Source: DASVAL01 sp035649575
GTDB lineage: Bacteria > Planctomycetota > UBA1135 > UBA2386
Direction: 5' to 3'
Length of the DNA: 20,110 nt
NCBI GenBank assembly: GCA_035649575.1
Contig: DASRJH010000222.1
Location: 1-20,110 of the forward strand
Numbering within the stretch: the first letter of the stretch is position 1; every line of letters begins with the position of its first letter. The position numbers and the translations under genes were made by a program. A model generated the notes under the pieces. That model saw nothing but the letters and a program-made list of their open reading frames with translations. It searched no databases and was not told the origin of the DNA. Below are positions 1 through 6,380 of the stretch, one piece after another.

Positions 1-1293
1 CAGCGGCCGCGTCGTCACGATCGCGAGCTCGCCGTTGTCGCCCGTTCTCGTCACGGTGCGTTCGAGGTCGATCTCGGCGTAGGGCGCTGCGGCGCCCGCG
101 TGCCGCACGCGCAGCGTGATCGGCAGCGCAACGGAGAGCTCGCACTGCTGCAGCGGGACCGTCGTCTGCCTGGGCGGGTCGTCGAGCAGCAGCGCGCCCG
201 GCAGATGCACGACCTCGACATCGACGGCAGTCCCCTGCACGCCGGGCAGGCTGAACTGCCCCTGCTCGTCGGTCTCGGTCTGCGCCAGCGGCAACACCGA
301 GCCGCCCGGCAGCATGCGCATGGCGGCCGTGGGGCTGATCGCGATCACGCGTGCGCCGCGCGAGGCACCGACCGTCGCGTGCGCGACGGGCGTGCCGTTG
401 CTCCATCGCACGACGCCGGTGATCGGCGTGGCATCGGGAAGCGCGAAGTCCTCCGTGCTCACGACGCCGACCGTGCACGAGCTGCGCTTCGTCGCGGGCA
501 ACAGGTCGCTGCGCATCACGGCTCTGTCCCCCAGCTGCCTGTGCGGGCGCGGGGCCGGCTTGGTGGAGGGGTCGTCCTGCATCGGCAATGCGACGAGCAA
601 CAGCGGGACGTCGGGCGGGGCGCCGAGACGGTAACGACCGTCGCCGTCCGCGATCTCATCGGCGAGCTTCGGATCGGTGGGTTCGCCATCGCGGATCGCG
701 AACGCACAGACGCGCGCCGCTGGCACGGGATTGCCGCGCATGTCGGTGATGCGACCCTCGATGACGGCGACGACCTGCACGTCGAGCACCAGTTCCTGCG
801 CGGGATCGAGAGTTCCCTCCCAACGGTGCTGCAGCGCGAGATAGCGGGGGTCTCTGGCCACGATGCGCCCCTTGCCTTGCGTCGTGGCGTGATACCAGGA
901 GGGCAACGTCAACGAACATCTGCCGACGGCATCAGGTGTGGCCTGCGTGTCGTGATCGAGCCACTGGCCTGCCGCGTCCTGCCCATCGACGTCGAGGTGC
1001 AAGGACGCCGTCCACGGCGCCTTCGCGTGCAGGCCGCGCAAGCGAACGCGCAAGACCGCGGCGGCCACTTGCTGCGACGGATCCGCAGCTACCACAGCGG
1101 TGCGAGGTTCGTTGGTGCGATCCGGCAGCAGCTGGTGCTCGCGGGCTGGCGTCGCGCCGGGTTCGTGCCGCGCCGCCTCCGGCGCCGCCACCTGCGGCTC
1201 CGAGGATTGCTTCGCGATCCAGGCCACGGCGACGAGCGCGAGGATGCCTGCCAGCACGATCGCGGTGGCCCGGCGGCGCTGCGGCAACGACAT
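1..1293 (-). CDS. Membrane-anchored carboxypeptidase-regulatory-like domain protein, C-terminus beyond left edge
   Basis: An open frame of 431 codons runs from ATG at 1293 to the left edge without a stop. Residues 1-8 are basic (MSLPQRRR) and about 9-27 form one hydrophobic helix, so the protein is probably anchored in the cytoplasmic membrane with its body outside. A Pro/Ala-rich linker follows. Beta-sandwich modules of the carboxypeptidase-regulatory-like type are visible at about 178-235 (EGRITDMRGNPVPAARV, then DGDGRYRLG) and 291-355 (TGVVRWSNGTPVAHATV, then TDEQGQFSLPG), and a third begins near 392. These modules usually act as structural or binding domains rather than enzymes. Its neighbour to the right is divergent, with 167 bp between. 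The architecture resembles the sensor half of the sigma fusion at 6381-9545. Specific function unknown. Confidence 0.85.
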   Translation of the reverse strand, partial: MSLPQRRRATAIVLAGILALVAVAWIAKQSSEPQVAAPEAARHEPGATPAREHQLLPDRTNEPRTAVVAADPSQQVAAAVLRVRLRGLHAKAPWTASLHLDVDGQDAAGQWLDHDTQATPDAVGRCSLTLPSWYHATTQGKGRIVARDPRYLALQHRWEGTLDPAQELVLDVQVVAVIEGRITDMRGNPVPAARVCAFAIRDGEPTDPKLADEIADGDGRYRLGAPPDVPLLLVALPMQDDPSTKPAPRPHRQLGDRAVMRSDLLPATKRSSCTVGVVSTEDFALPDATPITGVVRWSNGTPVAHATVGASRGARVIAISPTAAMRMLPGGSVLPLAQTETDEQGQFSLPGVQGTAVDVEVVHLPGALLLDDPPRQTTVPLQQCELSVALPITLRVRHAGAAAPYAEIDLERTVTRTGDNGELAIVTTRPL

Positions 1294-1460
1294 GGTCGCA
1301 TTCTACCCGGGTCACGACCTTCACCGCCTGGCAACAAGGCGCGCCGAGGCAGCCCGCACGAACGCACCGAGTTCGTATCCCGTGCTCGGGGGGCGGGGAA
1401 CTTCCGCACCGACGGCTAGCTTTCCGGCTTCCCATTCCGCAACCCGTACCACGACTAGCC
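1294..1460. promoter_or_regulatory. Divergent intergenic region
   Basis: These 167 bp separate two divergently oriented genes and so should hold promoters for both. I see no convincing -35/-10 pair, no operator-like dyad, and no Shine-Dalgarno sequence before the ATG at 1461. Confidence 0.35.
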
Positions 1461-2126
1461 ATGCAACGAACCCTGATGACCGCGGCCGCTCTGGCCATCG
1501 CGACCTGTCTGGTCGCCCAGGATCCGACTCCCCCCAAGCCCCCGGCCGATCCCGCGCCGGCACCCGCCGCGAAAGAGGCGAAGGCGATCGGCATCGGCGA
1601 GATGCTGCCGAAGGGCATCAGCTGCCGCACGATCGACGGCAAGATGCAGTCGCTCGACGATCTGCGTGGCAAGGTCGTCGTCTTCCACTTCTGGTCGAAG
1701 ACGTGCCCATCGGAAAAACTGGCCGAGCCGAAGTTGAACACGCTGACCACCGAGTTCGCCGACAAAGGTGTTGTCGTGCTCGGCATCGCGGCGAACGGGG
1801 GTGAGATCGGCGAGGCGCCGGAAGCCGCGGCCTTCGACGCGAAGGACGAAGGCGAGCGGCCCTATGCCGACCTGCGCAAGAAGGCCAAGGCGAGCAACGT
1901 GAACCATCCGATCCTGGTCGACCACGGCGCCAAGATCGGGAAGCTGCTCGACGCCAAGACGACGCCGCACTGCTTCGTCTTCGACAAGGAAGGCAAACTG
2001 CAATACACGGGAGCCCTCGACAGCGATGGCACGAAGGTAGAGGCGACGCCCTACTTGAAGGACGCCATCACGTCGGTCCTCGCCGGTGAGAAGCCGGCGA
2101 TGCAGACCTCCAAGCCGTATGGTTGA
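1461..2126 (+). CDS. Secreted thioredoxin-like/peroxiredoxin-like protein, candidate selenoprotein
   Basis: 221 residues to the first stop. Residues 1-19 are a signal peptide (junction LVA|Q20), then a Pro/Ala linker, then a thioredoxin fold from about 44 to 210. Family marks are GEMLP, LRGKVVVFHFWSKTCP, DKGVVVLGIAANG, TTPHCFVFDKEGKLQYTG and the tail VLAGEKPAMQTSKPYG. It looks like the PRX-like branch of the AhpC/TSA-TlpA superfamily and probably works as an extracytoplasmic thiol oxidoreductase. The usual CxxC is SKTC (Ser79-Cys82), so the first cysteine is missing; Cys55 and Cys171 are the other mature cysteines. From memory, relatives end in a Gly-Cys motif such as GCNIKW or GCSIKW. Here the Cys position is TGA at 2124-2126, and the frame continues as NTKF to a second TGA at 2166-2168 (235 residues if decoded). 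Start chosen because ATG 1461 gives the signal peptide; an upstream in-frame extension is antisense to the neighbouring gene. Confidence 0.9.
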   Translation: MQRTLMTAAALAIATCLVAQDPTPPKPPADPAPAPAAKEAKAIGIGEMLPKGISCRTIDGKMQSLDDLRGKVVVFHFWSKTCPSEKLAEPKLNTLTTEFADKGVVVLGIAANGGEIGEAPEAAAFDAKDEGERPYADLRKKAKASNVNHPILVDHGAKIGKLLDAKTTPHCFVFDKEGKLQYTGALDSDGTKVEATPYLKDAITSVLAGEKPAMQTSKPYG

Positions 2127-2168
2127 AACACGAAGTTCGCGCCCCGTGGGGGCGCGAAGAAGAGCTGA
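2124..2168 (+). other. Candidate selenocysteine codon with 13-codon tail
   Basis: TGA at 2124-2126 follows TSKPYG. The next codons read NTKFAPRGGAKKS and end at TGA 2166-2168. With the TGA as residue X, the tail PYG-X-NTKF lines up with the conserved C-terminal GCNIKW/GCSIKW of PRX-like thioredoxin proteins (recalled, not searched). A hairpin begins 9 nt after the TGA. Alternatives are a genuine stop, a recent Cys-to-stop mutation, or a sequencing error. No selenium genes lie in this window. Confidence 0.45.
2136..2158 (+). promoter_or_regulatory. Perfect 10-bp hairpin: candidate bacterial SECIS, or a terminator
   Basis: Arms 2136-2145 (TTCGCGCCCC) and 2149-2158 (GGGGCGCGAA) are perfect reverse complements around the loop GTG. 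The apical loop lies 19 nt after the TGA at 2124-2126 and starts with G. As I recall the published bacterial SECIS model, it asks for a loop about 16-37 nt after UGA and a G among the first two loop bases, so this fits. No T-run follows, which weakens the reading as an intrinsic terminator but does not exclude it in GC-rich DNA. Confidence 0.5.
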
Positions 2169-2201
2169 TCGGATCAGCAGCGGGCAGCCACTGGCTGCCC
2201 G
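2164..2201 (+). terminator. Two further hairpins behind the redox gene, terminator-like
   Basis: 2164-2178 is GCTGATC-G-GATCAGC, giving 6 bp with loop CGG. 2181-2201 is CGGGCAGCC-ACT-GGCTGCCCG, 9 bp with a 3-nt loop, followed by CGGTGGTTTTGGG with only four T. A weaker 7-bp stem lies at 2225-2248 with a 10-nt loop. Together they could end transcription of the redox gene or form a structured leader for the small gene downstream. No riboswitch class is recognised. Confidence 0.4.
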
Positions 2202-2307
2202 CGGTGGTTTTGGGAGGGGATCGCCGCGCGCTTCGGACTCCGCGCGCGAGGCCCCGCACAGCGGCGATGGCGCTGCTCGCGCTGCGCTGCTCGGCAACGT
2301 GCGCACG

Positions 2308-2601
2308 ATGATCGACCTGTCGATGATCGCCGCCTTCATCTCGGTCACCGCATTCGGCAGGTTCCTCTGCATGCTGTGGGAGTTCGGGCACGAGCTCGAC
2401 CCGAAGGCGGCCGTGACGATCGAGCCATTCATGCCTGTCGTGTTCGGCAGCAAGCAGGTCGCGAACTTCATGACGCACAGCATGCCGCAGCTCGGTTCGT
2501 GGCTGATGGGTGTGTTCTCGGTCGGGGTCTGGGGCATCACGCTCTGGTATCTCTGGCGCGGGCGGCGCGAGGCGAATGGCGCTGCTGTCGCGACGGGCTG
2601 A
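2308..2601 (+). CDS. Small protein with two predicted membrane helices
   Basis: 97 residues from ATG 2308; GTG at 2299 is an alternative start three codons upstream. Two hydrophobic stretches are visible, near residues 4-24 (ending FGRFLCMLW) and about 66-86 (LGSWLMGVFSVGVWGITLWY). They are separated by a roughly 40-residue loop containing EFGHELDPKA and a Met/His patch (FMTHSMPQ). The C-terminus is basic (LWRGRREA), which suggests both ends are cytoplasmic. Strong G/C preference at third codon positions supports real coding. It lies 181 bp behind the redox gene on the same strand and could be co-transcribed with it. I do not recognise the family, and no Shine-Dalgarno is evident. Confidence 0.6.
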   Translation: MIDLSMIAAFISVTAFGRFLCMLWEFGHELDPKAAVTIEPFMPVVFGSKQVANFMTHSMPQLGSWLMGVFSVGVWGITLWYLWRGRREANGAAVATG

Positions 2602-2608
2602 CGCCGGT

Positions 2609-2753
2609 TCACTTCGGTAGCCGCAGCGTCCAGTCGCCGATCACGGACCAGAAACACGAACGCTTGCGACCGATGTCGTCGCCGACCTCGGTCCAGTTCT
2701 TCGCCTCGCCTTCGATCGCGAAGCAGCGGCGCCACGCCTCGCCGAACGTCGCG
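2609..2753 (-). pseudogene. Relic of the 3' end of a C25-like gene (paralogue of the gene at 10152-11996)
   Basis: By hand count, 133 of 145 bases match 10152-10296 without a gap, including the stop codon. The decoded tail reads FGEAWRRCFAIEG and ends GDWTLRLPK, as in the intact gene. Differences include two Tyr-to-Cys changes, Asp-to-Glu, Thr-to-Ala, Asn-to-Thr and Val-to-Ile. Similarity stops abruptly at 2753 and nothing of the rest of the gene remains. It has no start of its own and lies in frame, 198 nt downstream of the HEAT gene stop. It is either the remnant of a duplicated gene or a copied fragment. Confidence 0.75.
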
Positions 2754-2806
2754 CAGTCGGTGTCCACGATTCGTGGGCGCTCTGCGGCCGAGGACGAACG
2801 CGTTCG

Positions 2807-4738
2807 TCAGCGCGCGGCCTGCGCAACCGACGGCCAGCGCAGGTGGGCCGGCACGCCGAGCAGACGACGGCACTCGTCTTCGATGCGGTCGAGCAGCGGC
2901 ACGAGCGCGTTTTGCTTGCGCATGTCGGCCACCCACGCCGGAAGGCCGTCCAGCGGTGCGCCGGCGATGCGCTTCACGACGGCCTCCAGATCGGGCGGCG
3001 GCGTGAAGTCGGCGCCAAGGTCGGCGAGCGCGATCGCCGCCAGCGTGCGCACCTGGTCGGCGAGGTCGACGGGGATCGGCCGCAGCATCCTCCCCTGACC
3101 CTTGATCAGCACGAGCCCGGGCTCGGCCGGCGGCTCGAGCAGCTCGCGCAGGCGGTCGGTTGCCCGCCGCAGCTCGCCGCGCGGTTGCGCGAGCGACACG
3201 GCCAGCGCGTGGGAGACGGTCCGCGCGTTCGCGTCGTCGAGCAGTGCCCGCCGCAGCTCGGCGTCGGCACCGGCGGCGAACTGCTGGGCCGCGAACTCGA
3301 TCGCCGTGCGCCACCCCGACCAGATCTGCCCCCGGCACAGATCCTCGAGCCCTGCTGGGGCGCCTGCACTTGCGACGGCAGCGCGCACGGCCGCACCGCG
3401 CCGCGCCAGCCACGCCATCGCGAGCTCGGCGGTTACCTTCTCTTCGTGCTGCAGCCAGCCGAACACGTGACGGATCGCGTCGTCGCGGCACGGGCCGGCG
3501 TCCTCGACGATCCGGAGCACGGCGTCGAGCGAGGCCAAGTCGTTCCACTGCGCCATCAGCAGGGTTTCGCTGGCGAGCGAGAGCCCGGCGACCGTGAACG
3601 GACCCGCGCCGGCCTGGGCCGGCTGGCCACGCAGCGCCGCGTCGATCGCGAGCAGCAGCGCGCGGTCGCACGGCGGCAGGTCGCCACACGCGCCGAGCAC
3701 CGCGTCGGCGGCCTTGCCGCAGGCCTTCGCGAGCTCGGCGTTCTGGTGCGTGCGCTCGTGCAGGCGCAGCGCCGGCAGGGCGACGACGGCGGCCTTGCCC
3801 CAGGCGGCGAAGGCCGATGCCGCCGCGAGTGCTATGCCGGTCTCGGAGTCCCACAACCTGCCGACGAGGTCGGCGCGCTCGAGCAGAGGCGCCGACGCAC
3901 CCTTTTCGTGCAGCCAGCGCACGCCGCGCATCCGGCGCTCGGCTTCCCAGTGCTCGAGCAGTCCGCGCGCCACCGCGAGGTCCGCCGGCTCGCCCGACAG
4001 TTGCAACCAGGCTGCAGCGAGGTCGCCGGCTGTGAAGTTGCCGGGGCGCTGCCCGAACCACGAGACCGGCGCGCGCTGCAGCAGGCGGTCGAGGCGGTGC
4101 CTGATCCGCGTCAGCATCTCGTCCTTCTGCTCCCAGCGGCGTTCGGGCTGGCAGGTCAGCCAGCGACACGCGGCGATGCACTCGAGATCCGACTGCTCGA
4201 GCATCGCGACGAGCCCTTGCTCCTCGGTTTCGCCGGGGATCTCCGCCTGCACGACCAGGACTCTGCCGAGCCAGTACCTGCGCACGTCGAACAGCGCGGT
4301 CTCGAGCTCCTTCACCGTTGCGGCGAGCTGCTCCTTGGTCATGAACGGCGCGAGCGCGCTGAGCGTCCAGCACGCCTGCGTGGCGATCCACTCCTCGTCG
4401 AACTGTATCACGTCGCGCAGCTCGGTCAGTGCCGGCAACGCGGCGCGGCCCATTCGTCCGAGCGCGAACAACGCGTTGCCGCGCGCCACGGGCGGCACTT
4501 CGCGGCGGCGGTTGTGGCGCAGCAGCTCCTGCAGCTTCGGCACCGCGTAGGCGCCGAGGTGCTGAAGGCGCGTGATCGCATCGGGCGCGGTCGCCGGATC
4601 GGCGAGGGCTTCGATCGCTTGCTGCACGACGCGAGCCCGGGGATCGCCCTGGGCCGGCAGCGCCGAGACGGTGAGCGCGAGCGCGGCGGCGAGCCTCGTT
4701 GCCGCGGGGCGCCGCCACAGGGAGAGTGGGCGGTCCAT
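2807..4738 (-). CDS. Secreted HEAT-repeat protein
   Basis: 643 residues. A signal peptide covers about 1-29 (RLAAALALTVSALPA|Q30), so the protein is exported. The rest is almost all alpha-helical, with HEAT-like helical pairs, for example GAYAVPKLQELLRHN, ARGNALFALGRMGRAALPAL and AASAFAAWGKAAVVALPAL. HEAT solenoids are protein-interaction scaffolds, and no catalytic motif is seen. It follows the DUF7832-like gene by 72 bp on the same strand and may share its transcript. The stop overlaps a 16-bp perfect palindrome at 2793-2808. The C-terminal half has weaker repeats, so domain limits are uncertain. Specific role unknown. Confidence 0.85.
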   Translation of the reverse strand: MDRPLSLWRRPAATRLAAALALTVSALPAQGDPRARVVQQAIEALADPATAPDAITRLQHLGAYAVPKLQELLRHNRRREVPPVARGNALFALGRMGRAALPALTELRDVIQFDEEWIATQACWTLSALAPFMTKEQLAATVKELETALFDVRRYWLGRVLVVQAEIPGETEEQGLVAMLEQSDLECIAACRWLTCQPERRWEQKDEMLTRIRHRLDRLLQRAPVSWFGQRPGNFTAGDLAAAWLQLSGEPADLAVARGLLEHWEAERRMRGVRWLHEKGASAPLLERADLVGRLWDSETGIALAAASAFAAWGKAAVVALPALRLHERTHQNAELAKACGKAADAVLGACGDLPPCDRALLLAIDAALRGQPAQAGAGPFTVAGLSLASETLLMAQWNDLASLDAVLRIVEDAGPCRDDAIRHVFGWLQHEEKVTAELAMAWLARRGAAVRAAVASAGAPAGLEDLCRGQIWSGWRTAIEFAAQQFAAGADAELRRALLDDANARTVSHALAVSLAQPRGELRRATDRLRELLEPPAEPGLVLIKGQGRMLRPIPVDLADQVRTLAAIALADLGADFTPPPDLEAVVKRIAGAPLDGLPAWVADMRKQNALVPLLDRIEDECRRLLGVPAHLRWPSVAQAAR

Positions 4739-4810
4739 GCTGCAGAGGATCGCGCGGCGGCGTCCTTGGCGGAAGGGGGGCGTGCGCAGAGTGCGCCGCG
4801 CCTCCGGGTT

Positions 4811-5287
4811 CTACCAGAAGCGCCACCAGGGCTTGCTGGCGCGCGCCCACCCTACGGGCGTCTTGCCGTTCGCCTTCGCCTGCTTCCATTCCGCGAGCCG
4901 GCGATCGAGGATCGCGTCGACGATCCGCTGGTTCGCCGGCGTGTCCGCGACCTCGTAGATCGAGGCGGTCGCGCGGCCGAAGCACTCCGAGTAGTCGCCG
5001 AGGTACCGGGACTCGTAGTACGAGCCCGTGAACTGATTGCCCGCGTCGTCGAGGTCCTCCTCCCAGAACTTCTCGTCGCACTGTTCGATCAGGAACGTGC
5101 GGCCGCTCATGCGGCCTTCGCGCACCGCAGTCACCGCGCCTGCGGAGTGCTCGACGTGCAGCTTGCCCGCGAACCCGCGCCGGAGCGCCCACGACAGGTA
5201 CATGCCGATGTGCGTCGCGCCGTTCTCGGGCGGCAGGTCGTCCGGAAAGCCGTCCGCGTAGTGCCAGTCTGCTCGATCGTAGACCAT
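4811..5287 (-). CDS. DUF7832-like protein
   Basis: 158 residues from ATG 5287, without a signal peptide or membrane helix, so probably cytoplasmic. It matches from memory a small family that starts with a YDRADWHY motif, followed by FPDDLPPENGATHIGMYLSW and FLIEQCDEKFWEEDL; this family is called DUF7832, and its members sit near immunity-type proteins in some genomes. The molecular function is not known. The aromatic C-terminus KPWWRFW is unusual. It starts 30 bp after the secreted protein gene at 5318-6304 ends, and the HEAT gene follows 72 bp later, so the three could form one transcript. Confident as a gene, moderate on the family name. Confidence 0.8.
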   Translation of the reverse strand: MVYDRADWHYADGFPDDLPPENGATHIGMYLSWALRRGFAGKLHVEHSAGAVTAVREGRMSGRTFLIEQCDEKFWEEDLDDAGNQFTGSYYESRYLGDYSECFGRATASIYEVADTPANQRIVDAILDRRLAEWKQAKANGKTPVGWARASKPWWRFW

Positions 5288-5317
5288 GTCATTCCGCTCG
5301 ATGGATCCGCTGCATCG

Positions 5318-6304
5318 TCACTTGGCCCACTGCACCGCGCCGAGCTCCTCGGCCAGCGGCGAGAGCGTGCCGCGCCACTGCTGCACGTCGAACAGCAGGA
5401 ACACCTCTTCCTTCGCGGAGCCCGGCAGCTTCGCGAAGCCCGGGTGCCCGCCCGGCGCCGTCACGACGAGCACGTAGCGCCCGTCCTGCGACCAGACGAG
5501 GCGCGGCGACACGCCGTTCTTCGGCTTCGCGCGTTCCTCGGGCAGCGGGTGCAGGACCACCCACTGCTGGTCGCAGTACGTGTCCCCTTCGGCGAGCAGC
5601 ACGGTCGGGAAGCCGGTGTCCGCGAGCCGCGCCTCGAACTTGCCCGCGGGCGCGCGCTGGCTCGCGAACACGTCGATGGTCGGCGTCACGGCGAGCCGGC
5701 CCGGCACGAAGTTCTGCGTGTTCGCGTGCACGGTCAGGTTCTGCACGCGGTTCTTGCCCATGCCGCCGGCGACCAGGCCCGTGCGGCCCGTGTACTCGGA
5801 CTGCGGCTTCGCAAGGTCGAACTCCTTCACCGGCAGCGTGACCGCGGCCGCGGACTTCCACTTCGCGATGCCCCAGGCGTCGTTCTCGAGCGCGGACGAC
5901 CGGGTCGAGGAGCCGAACGAGCGGTCGTGCGCGAGCAGCACGTACTCGCCGGACGGCAGCCTCGCGAGCTTCGAAGCCGAGCGCCCGGTCGCCTCGCTGC
6001 CGAGCACGGCGAAGCGGCGGCTCTGCTCGTCCCACGCGGCGCGGTAGCGCGCGCTCTCGACGCCGCCCGACGACGTCGCGAACGGACAGATCAGGATCTC
6101 GCGCGATCCGCGCACCATCGAGTACTCGATCTGCACGGCGGGCGCGCCCGTGTTGCCCTTCATGGTCGTCAGCGAGAGCCGCACGACGCGCGTGCCGTCC
6201 GGCGACGGGAACGGAACACCCTGCTGCTGCGCCGCGAGCGTGGTCGCCGGAGCAGCGGCGAGCGCGGTGAGAACGAGGCTCGTGGTCCAGCGGGCGGCGT
6301 GCAT
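5318..6304 (-). CDS. Secreted protein of unknown function
   Basis: 328 residues from ATG 6304, chosen because it places a signal peptide at 1-25 (TSLVLTALAAAPATTLAA|Q26); a frame extension up to 6376 adds 24 residues ahead of it that look non-coding. The mature part is rich in beta-strand patterns: FPSPDGTRVVRLSL near the start, LARLPSGEYVLLAHDRSF in the middle and PRLVWSQDGRYVLVV near the end, reminiscent of TolB or beta-propeller blades. Only one Cys appears in LICPF and one in YCDQQW. No catalytic signature is recognised. It lies 76 bp behind the sigma fusion gene and could be co-expressed with it. Function not assigned. Confidence 0.75.
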   Translation of the reverse strand: MHAARWTTSLVLTALAAAPATTLAAQQQGVPFPSPDGTRVVRLSLTTMKGNTGAPAVQIEYSMVRGSREILICPFATSSGGVESARYRAAWDEQSRRFAVLGSEATGRSASKLARLPSGEYVLLAHDRSFGSSTRSSALENDAWGIAKWKSAAAVTLPVKEFDLAKPQSEYTGRTGLVAGGMGKNRVQNLTVHANTQNFVPGRLAVTPTIDVFASQRAPAGKFEARLADTGFPTVLLAEGDTYCDQQWVVLHPLPEERAKPKNGVSPRLVWSQDGRYVLVVTAPGGHPGFAKLPGSAKEEVFLLFDVQQWRGTLSPLAEELGAVQWAK

Positions 6305-6380
6305 GCGCCAGTTTTCGTCACGATCCGCGCGCACACTGAACTGCGCGAAAGGCCCGCCGCGGCGCCCCGAGATCACCGCG

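Noticed and set aside
2793..2808. A 16-bp perfect palindrome overlapping the HEAT gene stop, considered as a SECIS or terminator
   Set aside because: The palindrome includes the TGA itself, so it cannot be a SECIS with correct spacing. The stem is only 6 bp with no T-run, and one such palindrome in 20 kb is not improbable.
1455..5192. A 1245-codon open frame on the - strand
   Set aside because: It overlaps the HEAT gene in another frame and runs antisense to the redox gene; its composition is low-complexity Arg/Ala and no family is recognisable.
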